Source of the DNA: a bacterium
GTDB taxonomy: Bacteria > CBDUZB01 > JAGLHV01
DNA: 6,047 bases
Direction of reading: 5' to 3'
Assembly: GCA_023143305.1 (NCBI GenBank)
Contig: JAGLHV010000092.1
Coordinates: 1 to 6,047 of the forward strand
Positions 1 through 6,047 of this stretch are shown here, piece by piece (the first letter of the stretch is position 1; every line of letters starts with the position of its first letter). A program made the translations under genes and the position numbers. The notes beneath the pieces are model-generated. The model was given only the letters and a program-made list of their open reading frames with translations, did not search any database and was not told where the DNA came from.

Positions 1-32
1 AGTTTAACCCAGTCTATTTTTTCTTTTTCCAT
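1..32 (-). CDS. Possible start of the next gene, cut by the window edge
   Basis: An ATG at 30-32 on the minus strand opens a frame with no stop to the edge, reading MEKEKIDWVK and then L or a related codon. It lies about 22 nt after the predicted start of the promoter at 61-89. No Shine-Dalgarno sequence is visible; the upstream bases are A/T runs. Ten codons are too few to identify a product. The case rests on position and composition, and the true start could lie further left. Confidence 0.25.
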   Translation of the reverse strand, partial: MEKEKIDWVK

Positions 33-60
33 TTTATTTTTTTAAGACAAAACTTTTTTT

Positions 61-89
61 ATAGTATAAAAATTTCTTTCGAAAGTCAA
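61..89 (-). promoter_or_regulatory. Predicted promoter reading left out of the window
   Basis: Minus-strand -35 TTGACT (84-89, 5 of 6), a 17-bp spacer and -10 TACTAT (61-66, 4 of 6). The 10-bp perfect palindrome CTTTCGAAAG (76-85) overlaps the -35 edge and the spacer, and could be an operator or chance. This promoter would serve a gene beginning near base 32. Confidence 0.4.
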
Positions 90-90
90 G

Positions 91-122
91 AAAAATAAAC
101 TACCCCCCAGCTTGCTGCGGAG
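91..122 (-). terminator. Candidate Rho-independent terminator of smc
   Basis: Directly after the smc TAG stop the minus strand has a GC-rich island in otherwise AT-rich DNA. CTCC(G)CAG and CTGGGGG can pair around a CAAG tetraloop, with one bulged G and one G-U pair. It is followed by TAGTTTATTTTTC. Position and composition suit a terminator. The imperfect stem keeps confidence moderate. Confidence 0.4.
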
Positions 123-124
123 AA

Positions 125-3124
125 CTAAGCCGTAACGAGTTTTTCTTCCCGATGAAGCCTGACAGAAATAAGTTTAGAAACCCCAAATTCTTCCATAGTA
201 ACACCGTATAAAACGTCAGCTATTTCCATTGTTTTCTTATTATGAGTAATTATACTAAACTGAGTTTTTGAAGAAAAATCTTTAAGTAAATGTATAAAAC
301 GAACTAAATTAGCATCATCAAGAGGAGCATCTACCTCATCAAAAACACAAAAAGGAGAAGGTTTTACCAGATAAAAAGCAAATAAAAGAGAAATTGCTGT
401 TAATGCCTTTTCCCCTCCCGATAAAAGTGAAATGTTCTGTAATTTTTTACCCGGTGGTTGTACAATAATATCTATCCCTGATTCTAAAATATCATTTTCA
501 TTAGTTAAAACTAAATCTGCCTCTCCTCCTTCAAATAAATTCTTAAATACCTCTTTAAAATGTTCGCGGATTTTTCCAAAAACTTCTCTAAAACTAGTCT
601 TAGTAGTAACATCCACCTTGTTTATAACCTGGTGTAAATCTTTTTTCGCCTTTAGTAAATCTTCTTGTTGATTATTTAAAAAATCCCATCTTTCCTGTAA
701 ACGACCGTATTCTTCCGGTGCGGCCAGATTTACCATGCCTAAAGATTCTACTTTTCGTTTTAAACTTTCAATCTCAGCTTCCGAAACTTCTACCTCAGGA
801 CAATAAGTATTTGCCTCATTTCTATCTAAGTGATAATCCTTTTTAAATTTATTCCCAATGGCTTCAATTTCCATCCGGGTACGCATATTCTGCAATTCAA
901 ACTGATGTAATTGTTCTTGTGTTTTATTAGAAGATACTCTGATTGATTTTAAATCTTCCTCTTCTTTTTTTAATTGTTGGTTTATTTCAAATTTTACCGA
1001 TTGAATATCCTTTAATCTTTCATTCAAGCTGTCTTTTTCTTTATAAAAGTTCTCGATTTTGCCATCCTCTGCTCCTTTAGTTCCCTCTAATTCTTCCTTT
1101 CGTTTATCAAAATACGCCAATTCGCTTTGTTTATTCTTAATTTGATTTTGCAATATATTCTCTTCTACTTTAAATCTTTTTATGTCTTTTTTGAAGTTTT
1201 CTACTCTTTCAATGTTTCTGGAAACTTCTGTTTTTAACAAAATCATTTCTTCTTGGAGAATTTTATAAGTATTTTTCTTTTTTTCTAAATCTTCCTCTAT
1301 TAACTCTATGTTTTCTTCTGTTTCTTTTTCTTTCTTTTCATATTCGGTGAATTCCTGTTTTAATTCTGCACCCACGTTTTCCTTGCTTGAAATTTCTTTA
1401 TCCAGATTTTCTTTTTCCCGCGAAATTGCTTCTAATTCTACTAAAAGCAATTTATTTTCTTTTTCTTTTTGTTCTCTGTCTTTTTGGAGTTTGGTGAGAA
1501 ATATTTTTTCTTCTTCTATTTTAGGCAATTTATCCTGCTCAAATTGCAGTGTTTCATCTAATTGTTTGGAAATACTTATTATTTGGTCTAATAGTGCTGT
1601 GATTTCTCTTAATTTTTTCTCTATTTCCGATACATCATAGTTTTGTATATTTTCCTGTAGATTTACCACTGCTTCTTTTAGTTGTAACATCTGTTCTTTG
1701 CTTTCTTTTGATGCTAAGTCTTTATCTTTTTTATCAATCAGCATCAATTTTTTCTGCTCGGCAAATGATTTTAATATTTTTTCCTTTTCATCAATTAATT
1801 GCTGGATTTTATATTCTTCCTGTTCTATTAATTGCTTTTGTTTTTCTTTATTTGTTTTATCCTCTAATAGTTTTTCTCTTTTCATTTTAAAATTTTCCAG
1901 ATATATTTCTGAAGCGGAAATTTTATTTTCAACTTGAGATTTTTGAGTTAATAAATTTATTATTTCTTCTTTGCCCGCCCTAAAGCGATTATCCAATTCT
2001 TTTAATTGTTCTTCTGCCTTTCTGAAACTATCTTCTTTCTGGGAATTTTTTTCTCCTTCCTGAGAAGTTTTTCCCTGATAAAAATTAAAATCTTCTTCCG
2101 TCTTTTTTAATGAAGCTACTAAATCTCCCAGTCTCTCCTGAAATTCTTTGATTTCTTTTGAATTATTCTCTTTTCTTGAAATTAATTCTTCCTGTCGAAT
2201 TCGATGCGACTGAATTTTGTCTTCCAAATGAATAATTTCCGAAGATTTTCTGAAAACTTCTTCCTGAACACTTAAGATGTCTTTTTCTTTACCGGTTAAT
2301 TCTGTTTGCAGAGAAACTATACAAGCTTCTTTTTGAGTTATCTTTGTATTAATTCCCTGGGTTTCCTGACCGAAATTTTGTAGTTGTACTGCTTCTTCCT
2401 TTTGTTGTTGTTCAAGTTTTTTTAAGTTTTGTACTAAAAAACCAACTTCTATTTTTTTTAATTCCTCTTTATGCTTTTGAAATTGACGGGCTTTTCTCGC
2501 TTGATAATCCAAAGAACCGATTTGTCGTTTAACTTCACTCATTATATCCTGCAACCGCTCAAGATTTTGCTCTGTCTTTTCTATTTTTCGCAAAGCTTCT
2601 TCTTTGCGGGATTTATATTTGGTAATCCCTGCTGCTTCTTCAAAAATCAATCGCCTTTCTTCCGGTTTCGCATTAATGATAAATTCTACTTTCCCCTGCT
2701 CGATTAAGGAATAACTATCTACCCCTAAACCTGTATCCATAAACAATTCAGTAATATCCTTTAATCTACAACGGATTTTATTAATATAATACTCACTCTC
2801 CCCGGAACGAAACAAACGACGCATAATATTTACTTCTTTATAATCAACAGGAAGAATATTCTGTGAATTATCCAGTGTAAGAGACACCTCTGCCATACTC
2901 AAAGGCTTTCTGCTGCGAGAACCATTAAAAATGACATCTTCCATCCGTTTTCCCCGTAACTGATGAGTGCTTTGTTCTCCCATAACCCATTTTATTGCAT
3001 CTACAACATTTGTTTTTCCGCAGCCATTGGGCCCTACAACAGCAGTAATACCCGGCTCAAATTTTATCTTTAACCTATCGGCAAAAGACTTAAATCCGAA
3101 AATTTCCAATTTTTTAAAGTACAC
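125..3124 (-). CDS. smc: SMC-family chromosome-organising ATPase, 999 aa, no recognisable hinge domain
   Basis: Structural-maintenance-of-chromosomes ATPase; family members bind DNA, compact and help segregate the nucleoid, usually with ScpA/ScpB, neither of which is in this window. Seen in the translation: N-terminal half-head at about residues 1-170, with Walker A GPNGCGKTN (31-39, K37), an R-loop-like LRGKRMEDVIF (56-66), Q-loop Q143 in IEQGK and the conserved RRLIFEEAAGITKYK (158-171). Then K/E/Q-rich coiled coil (about 171-795). The C-terminal half-head has signature LSGGEKALTA (901-910), Walker B ending in D929-E930, D-loop LDDAN (935-939) and switch H961. Start is GTG; AAGGAG lies 8 nt upstream, and MYFKKLEIFGFKSFA matches the usual SMC N-terminus. 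Bacterial SMCs are normally 1150-1200 residues with a 120-180-residue globular hinge midway; here the middle stays coiled-coil-like and no hinge is recognisable. No CxxC zinc hook is present, which argues against Rad50/SbcC. Family assignment is very secure; hinge absence is an inference from reading. Confidence 0.96.
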   Translation of the reverse strand: MYFKKLEIFGFKSFADRLKIKFEPGITAVVGPNGCGKTNVVDAIKWVMGEQSTHQLRGKRMEDVIFNGSRSRKPLSMAEVSLTLDNSQNILPVDYKEVNIMRRLFRSGESEYYINKIRCRLKDITELFMDTGLGVDSYSLIEQGKVEFIINAKPEERRLIFEEAAGITKYKSRKEEALRKIEKTEQNLERLQDIMSEVKRQIGSLDYQARKARQFQKHKEELKKIEVGFLVQNLKKLEQQQKEEAVQLQNFGQETQGINTKITQKEACIVSLQTELTGKEKDILSVQEEVFRKSSEIIHLEDKIQSHRIRQEELISRKENNSKEIKEFQERLGDLVASLKKTEEDFNFYQGKTSQEGEKNSQKEDSFRKAEEQLKELDNRFRAGKEEIINLLTQKSQVENKISASEIYLENFKMKREKLLEDKTNKEKQKQLIEQEEYKIQQLIDEKEKILKSFAEQKKLMLIDKKDKDLASKESKEQMLQLKEAVVNLQENIQNYDVSEIEKKLREITALLDQIISISKQLDETLQFEQDKLPKIEEEKIFLTKLQKDREQKEKENKLLLVELEAISREKENLDKEISSKENVGAELKQEFTEYEKKEKETEENIELIEEDLEKKKNTYKILQEEMILLKTEVSRNIERVENFKKDIKRFKVEENILQNQIKNKQSELAYFDKRKEELEGTKGAEDGKIENFYKEKDSLNERLKDIQSVKFEINQQLKKEEEDLKSIRVSSNKTQEQLHQFELQNMRTRMEIEAIGNKFKKDYHLDRNEANTYCPEVEVSEAEIESLKRKVESLGMVNLAAPEEYGRLQERWDFLNNQQEDLLKAKKDLHQVINKVDVTTKTSFREVFGKIREHFKEVFKNLFEGGEADLVLTNENDILESGIDIIVQPPGKKLQNISLLSGGEKALTAISLLFAFYLVKPSPFCVFDEVDAPLDDANLVRFIHLLKDFSSKTQFSIITHNKKTMEIADVLYGVTMEEFGVSKLISVRLHREEKLVTA
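1520..1642 (-). other. Centre of the SMC rod where a hinge would be expected
   Basis: This encodes SMC residues 495-535, near the midpoint of the 170-795 coiled-coil region. It begins with a likely helix break (N495-Y496-D497-V498). It continues as an amphipathic helix with hydrophobic positions I501, L505, I508, L511, L512, I515, I516, I518, L522 and L526, and ends near K532-L533-P534. P534 is the only proline I find between about residues 154 and 776, so it marks a probable kink. The segment lacks the glycine-rich, mixed alpha/beta pattern of an SMC hinge. I infer that the chain turns back here and that this helix could act as a small dimerisation element. That role is speculative. Confidence 0.4.
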
Positions 3125-3132
3125 TTTTTAAA

Positions 3133-3138
3133 CTCCTT
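3133..3138 (-). promoter_or_regulatory. Ribosome binding site of smc (decides the GTG start)
   Basis: On the minus strand AAGGAG lies 8 nt upstream of a GTG codon at 3122-3124. It is the only good Shine-Dalgarno sequence near the 5' end of the reading frame. It supports GTG initiation, giving the N-terminus MYFKKLEIFG expected for the family. Confidence 0.85.
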
Positions 3139-3171
3139 ACCAAAATATGTCTAAATTTAATATATTTTGTT

Positions 3172-3200
3172 ATTTTAGCATTTTTCCTTTCATTTTTCAA
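3172..3200 (-). promoter_or_regulatory. Predicted sigma70-type promoter of smc, extended -10
   Basis: Minus-strand -35 TTGAAA (3195-3200, 5 of 6 to consensus), a 17-bp spacer, and -10 TAAAAT (3172-3177, 5 of 6). TGC lies immediately before the -10 and makes an extended -10 element. Transcription would start near 3165, leaving a leader of about 40 nt with the AAGGAG site. The promoter lies inside the 157-bp tyrS-smc gap, so smc can be expressed independently of tyrS. AT-rich DNA gives chance matches, but spacing and both boxes are good. Confidence 0.6.
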
Positions 3201-3281
3201 GAAAAAACCTTCCGTAAAGCCCTTCATCTTTTATTCCGCCAATACAATTGCCCTTGTTCTCCCTATTAACAACCACCATAT

Positions 3282-4451
3282 TTACAACGGAACTATTTTC
3301 TTAAAACTGCGTTTTCCCACCTGAAGTATATATTCCTTATCCATGATTAAATCAAGATTTTCATCTTCTATCTTTTTTTGATTTACTTTTACCCCTCCCT
3401 GCCTAATTAATCTTTTAGCCTCATTCTTGCTTTTAACTAAGTTTGCTTTTAATAACATGTCTATAATCCATATCGTTTTTTCTTTTATTTCAATTTCTTC
3501 TATATCCCGGGGTATTTCCTTGGAAACAAAAATTTTTTCAAAATCTTTTTCCGACTGAGAAGATATGTTTTGGTCATAAAACATGGCAACAATATGTTTG
3601 GCCAGATTTCTCTTAGCATCCCGCGGATGCTGTCCTTTCACCTCTCCCAACGAAATATCAGTCAATAATTGATAATATTTCAACATTAACTCATCAGAAA
3701 TAGACATAATTTTACCAAACATATCCTGAGGGGAATCCGTAACTCCTATATAATTATTCAAGCTCTTACTCATTTTTTTTACCCCGTCAGTGCCTTCCAA
3801 AAGAGGTAAAGTAATTACTATCTGTGGTTCCTGCCCAAAATCACGTTGTAATTCCCTTCCTACTAAAAGATTAAATTTCTGGTCTGTTCCCCCTATTTCC
3901 ACATCCGCCTTCAACTCTACCGAATCAAAGCCCTGAAGTAATGGATAGATGAATTCTAATATGGTAATATCGGTATTTTGCTTGTAGCGTTTAGAAAAAT
4001 CCGCCCGTGCCAGCATTTGAGCTACTGTATAATGTGCGGATAATTTTATCATATCTTCCAGACTCCAGTGATTAAACCACTGGCTGTTAAGAATCAGTTT
4101 GGTGCGGCTTTTATCCAGTATTTTAAAAATCTGGTCGGCGTAAGTTTTTGTGTTTTCTATTATCTTTTCTTTGGTTACCGGTTTTCTGGTCTCGGATTTA
4201 CCCGAGGGGTCCCCTATTTGAGCAGTAAAATCACCAATAATAAACAAAATTTCATGGCCCAGTTCTTGAAATTGCTTTAATTTCCGTAAAATTACTACAT
4301 GCCCAAGATGAATATCCGGGGCAGTGGGATCCGCTCCGAATTTTATGCGTAACGGTTTTCCTCTGTTTAGTTTTTTAATTAATTCTTCCTCGGGAATAAT
4401 TTCTACTGTATTTTTCCTTATTTTTTCCAATATTTTTTCTTCTTTTTTCAT
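3282..4451 (-). CDS. tyrS: Tyrosyl-tRNA synthetase (TyrZ-like), 389 aa, complete
   Basis: Cytoplasmic class I aminoacyl-tRNA synthetase that activates tyrosine with ATP and charges tRNA-Tyr. Seen: the catalytic Rossmann fold with FGADPTAPDIHLGH, whose HIGH-type motif is H48-L-G-H51; GDFTAQIGDPSGKS (73-86); the tyrosine-pocket segment YPLLQGFD with Y169, Q173 and D176, matching the amino- and hydroxyl-binding residues known in the family; a GGTDQKFN segment (187-194); and the KMSKS loop (226-230). A C-terminal S4 RNA-binding domain (about 327-389, including KNEAKRLIRQGGVKVN) completes the enzyme. FGADPTAP around the HIGH motif and the length near 400 point to the TyrZ-like branch rather than classical TyrS. 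The ATG start is preceded by AGGAG with 5 nt spacing. No T-box leader fits: the predicted 5' leader is only about 34 nt. No key residue appears lost, and it looks functional. Confidence 0.97.
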   Translation of the reverse strand: MKKEEKILEKIRKNTVEIIPEEELIKKLNRGKPLRIKFGADPTAPDIHLGHVVILRKLKQFQELGHEILFIIGDFTAQIGDPSGKSETRKPVTKEKIIENTKTYADQIFKILDKSRTKLILNSQWFNHWSLEDMIKLSAHYTVAQMLARADFSKRYKQNTDITILEFIYPLLQGFDSVELKADVEIGGTDQKFNLLVGRELQRDFGQEPQIVITLPLLEGTDGVKKMSKSLNNYIGVTDSPQDMFGKIMSISDELMLKYYQLLTDISLGEVKGQHPRDAKRNLAKHIVAMFYDQNISSQSEKDFEKIFVSKEIPRDIEEIEIKEKTIWIIDMLLKANLVKSKNEAKRLIRQGGVKVNQKKIEDENLDLIMDKEYILQVGKRSFKKIVPL

Positions 4452-4456
4452 AATTT

Positions 4457-4461
4457 CTCCT
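4457..4461 (-). promoter_or_regulatory. Ribosome binding site of tyrS
   Basis: Minus-strand AGGAG ends 5 nt before the ATG at 4449-4451 and supports the 389-residue start. The following codons (MKKEEKILEKI) are a plausible TyrRS N-terminus. Confidence 0.8.
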
Positions 4462-4491
4462 ATATTTTTATAATAAAATTAATTTTTAAAG

Positions 4492-4520
4492 ATTATACAA
4501 AATTATCCCTGATTAGGCAA
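4492..4520 (-). promoter_or_regulatory. Predicted sigma70-type promoter of tyrS
   Basis: Minus-strand -35 TTGCCT (4515-4520, 4 of 6 to consensus), a 17-bp spacer, and a perfect -10 TATAAT (4492-4497). Transcription would begin near 4485, giving a leader of about 34 nt. That is too short for a T-box or other large riboswitch, so regulation of this synthetase by such an element from this promoter is unlikely. Confidence 0.6.
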
Positions 4521-4560
4521 GAATTAGCTTTTTTAAGTAGTGTCAAAACGGCAACTGCCC

Positions 4561-6047
4561 TTAAAAAATAAGAAAAAGAAAACTCCCTATATTTAATAAT
4601 GCTACAACCAGGCAGGTTCCGGGAATCCCTAAAATCGGCAAAAGAAAAACACTGGCTAAAAATGCTCCTAAACAAGCCCCAAACAAGTCCAATCCATAAG
4701 TAACCCCTGCCGTTTTGGATAATTCTTCTTTTTTAAACTGTAAATATAATTTATTAGCTAATGGAAATTGAAATCCTCCGATAAAACCGGCAATTATAGG
4801 AATTATTGAAAAAACAATATTTGACCCTAAATAGAAACTAATACAACCTGTTTGTCGAGAAAATATCCGGAATAATATGGGAAGGAAGAGAGGATAAATA
4901 CAAACAAACAGCTGTATTTTAATAAAAAGTCTTAAATCTCCTTTTTTTCTTTCAATCAATTTAGTAATCCACCAGCCTCCTAAAATCAGACCTACCATAA
5001 AAGAAGTAATAATAATACTCAATTTATAATATACATAACCGTAAATAATCTGAAAAGAAAGCAAAGTAACTACTTGAAAGGTAATTTCGGCAAATCCGGT
5101 AGTAAATACAGCTAATAAAATAGTATAGGGGAAAAACTTTGCATAAAACTTCTTTTTTAACAAAATAAAAATAAAAACAATGATATAAAAAAATACTACC
5201 GTTAAATAAATTTTTTGTACAGTAATTGTCTTAAACAAATTTTTAAGGCTAAATTTAAAATAACTATTCCATAAAATCATATCGTAAAAATAAGAAATTG
5301 GCTGAAAATCAGTATTAATTTTAACTTTCTCCGGAGATCTTAGTCTTTGTTGCAAATAATCTATCCTCTCCCGGGATAATTCCGCTGATAAATAATAATC
5401 GCGAATATATTCGGTCTTGATTTTATAATTTTTTAATCTTTGAGCAAGAACACGCCATTGATCGGTAAGTAAATTTTTATTTTTGGCGGCAAAGAAAAAA
5501 TTTACATCCCCGGGAAAAACTTTTATTTCACTAAAAACTGTTTTTAAGGTTTCCAAAAGCGAAAGTAAAAGCTGTTTTTGTTCTTCCCCTATATAATTAG
5601 GTGAAGAATTTATTCCAAAGCAAAAAACTCCGTCGTCTCGTAAAATCCTTTTTATCTCTTTAAAAAACTCCTTAGTATAAAACCGGTTCAGTTGTGCGGT
5701 AAACGGTTCGGGAAGATTTACAATTATTACATCATAAGTATTCCCTGTTTTTTTAACAAAAAGACGGCCGTCCATATTTTTTAAATTTAAGCGGGAATCA
5801 TCTAACACCGTATGGGACAAAGAAGGAATATATTTTTTAGCTAATTTAATCGTCAGGGGATCTAATTCTATATAATCGACTTTCTTCAAAGGATATTTAA
5901 ACATTTCCTCTAAAACGCCTCCCACCCCACCCCCGATAAGCAATACTTCCTGTGGAAATGAATGTTGAAGAAAGGGAAAATGCACTATTTTTTCACAAGT
6001 TAGTAAATCAGGAACAGTAAACATATATAATCCATTATTGAAAAAAG
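4561..6047 (-). CDS. Membrane-anchored spermidine-synthase-like protein, 5' end outside the window
   Basis: C-terminal part of a SpeE-like/methyltransferase-fold protein fused to membrane segments. Residues are counted from an in-frame ATG at 6022-6024, but the frame stays open to the right edge. The seven upstream residues FFNNGLY plus MFTVPD fit the family's NGxxQF..PDE-like strand, so that ATG is internal. Seen: nucleotide-binding LLIGGGVGG (28-36), YIELDP (51-56, E53, D55), DGR (85-87), YDVIIVNLPEP (97-107), LNRFYTKEFF (112-121) and QPISYFYDMILW (241-252). About six or seven hydrophobic helices follow (roughly 271-290, 298-324, 332-354, 366-388, 395-420, 440-463, 466-487), including EITFQVVTLLSFQ and FMVGLILGG, typical of the fusion family. 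Relatives carry a further membrane half before the enzyme domain; here it would lie outside. Function is unknown: the site where spermidine synthases have DxxD reads N103..E106, so true spermidine synthesis is doubtful. Stop is TAA. Confidence 0.88.
   Translation of the reverse strand, partial: FFNNGLYMFTVPDLLTCEKIVHFPFLQHSFPQEVLLIGGGVGGVLEEMFKYPLKKVDYIELDPLTIKLAKKYIPSLSHTVLDDSRLNLKNMDGRLFVKKTGNTYDVIIVNLPEPFTAQLNRFYTKEFFKEIKRILRDDGVFCFGINSSPNYIGEEQKQLLLSLLETLKTVFSEIKVFPGDVNFFFAAKNKNLLTDQWRVLAQRLKNYKIKTEYIRDYYLSAELSRERIDYLQQRLRSPEKVKINTDFQPISYFYDMILWNSYFKFSLKNLFKTITVQKIYLTVVFFYIIVFIFILLKKKFYAKFFPYTILLAVFTTGFAEITFQVVTLLSFQIIYGYVYYKLSIIITSFMVGLILGGWWITKLIERKKGDLRLFIKIQLFVCIYPLFLPILFRIFSRQTGCISFYLGSNIVFSIIPIIAGFIGGFQFPLANKLYLQFKKEELSKTAGVTYGLDLFGACLGAFLASVFLLPILGIPGTCLVVALLNIGSFLFLIF

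Larger units (their letters stand above)
3125..3281. other. tyrS-smc intergenic region
   Basis: This 157-bp gap holds the smc promoter and ribosome binding site in its left half. The right half, directly after the tyrS stop, has no clear strong terminator. A G-U-rich hairpin candidate at 3201-3225 followed by a T run is weak. No small ORF or structured RNA is convincing here. Confidence 0.6.
4452..4560. other. Gap between the SpeE-like gene and tyrS
   Basis: This 109-bp gap contains the tyrS promoter and ribosome binding site. Just after the SpeE-like stop there is a short inverted repeat, GGCAGTTGCC on the minus strand (4550-4559). It has too small a loop, and too short a T-run after it, to be a convincing terminator. 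Nothing else is supported. Confidence 0.6.

Noticed and set aside
700..2620. Strong pyrimidine bias on the plus strand as a possible structural DNA element
   Set aside because: It is explained by Lys/Glu/Gln-rich codons of the coiled coil on the minus strand.
432..2707. Several plus-strand open frames of 60-110 codons inside the smc region
   Set aside because: They are antisense to a well-conserved gene, are rich in Ser/Phe/Leu as expected from the complement of Lys/Glu codons, and have no family resemblance.
125..3124. Rad50/SbcC or RecN instead of SMC
   Set aside because: There is no CxxC zinc hook. The N-terminal FGFKSFADR, RRLIFEEAAGITKYK and the C-terminal LSGGEKALTA...FDEVDAPLDDAN are SMC-type.
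3201..3225. Possible tyrS terminator hairpin around ACGG with a T run
   Set aside because: About half of the pairs are G-U and the T run would be consumed in the stem, so it is too weak to call.
4068..4280. Plus-strand open frame of 70 codons inside tyrS
   Set aside because: It is antisense to the conserved catalytic part of tyrosyl-tRNA synthetase and shows no recognisable motif.
4541..4546. Perfect minus-strand TTGACA as a -35 box
   Set aside because: The sequence 17 bp downstream is TTCTTG, not a -10 box. The nearby TTGCCT-17-TATAAT pair is better.
4550..4559. Inverted repeat GGCAGTTGCC after the SpeE-like stop as a terminator
   Set aside because: The loop would be only 2 nt, or the stem only 3 bp with a 4-nt loop, and only four T's follow the repeat.
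4493..4675. Minus-strand open frame of 60 codons overlapping the end of the SpeE-like gene and the tyrS promoter
   Set aside because: It is out of frame with a conserved membrane protein and runs through the promoter region. Its composition looks like a frame shadow.

Overview
The window is AT-rich (about one third G+C by eye) and bacterial. All recognisable genes lie on the minus strand and read right to left. In transcription order they are: the 3' part of a membrane-anchored spermidine-synthase-like gene (entering from the right edge, ending at 4561), a complete tyrosyl-tRNA synthetase gene (3282-4451), a complete SMC-type ATPase gene (125-3124), and possibly the first codons of a further gene that leaves the window at base 1. 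No tRNA, rRNA, CRISPR array, insertion sequence or phage-like gene was seen. The plus-strand open frames are all antisense shadows.

Regulatory layout: each intergenic gap contains a sigma70-like promoter pointing left. These are TTGCCT-17-TATAAT before tyrS, TTGAAA-17-TAAAAT with an extended -10 before smc, and TTGACT-17-TACTAT after smc. The genes therefore look like neighbouring single transcription units rather than a tight operon. There is no overlap, and the gaps are 109 and 157 bp. A GC-rich hairpin followed by a T-rich stretch directly after the smc stop is a plausible terminator.

The gene set is mostly housekeeping: tRNA charging, chromosome organisation, and a poorly characterised integral-membrane SpeE-like protein. 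The most notable observation is in the SMC protein. Its N- and C-terminal ATPase halves are complete and very typical, but the protein is only 999 residues long. Between the heads there is nearly continuous charged coiled-coil sequence with no segment that I recognise as the globular SMC hinge. The shortfall against the usual 1150-1200 residues is about the size of a hinge plus its flanks, while both arms keep near-normal length. If this is confirmed, it is a canonical chromosomal SMC head pair joined by a hinge-less rod.

Organism: low G+C, an SMC Walker A of the GPNGCGK type, a TyrZ-like tyrosyl-tRNA synthetase and a membrane-fused SpeE-like protein suggest an uncultured Gram-negative-type lineage, perhaps near Omnitrophota. 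This placement is a weak impression and not a demonstrated assignment.
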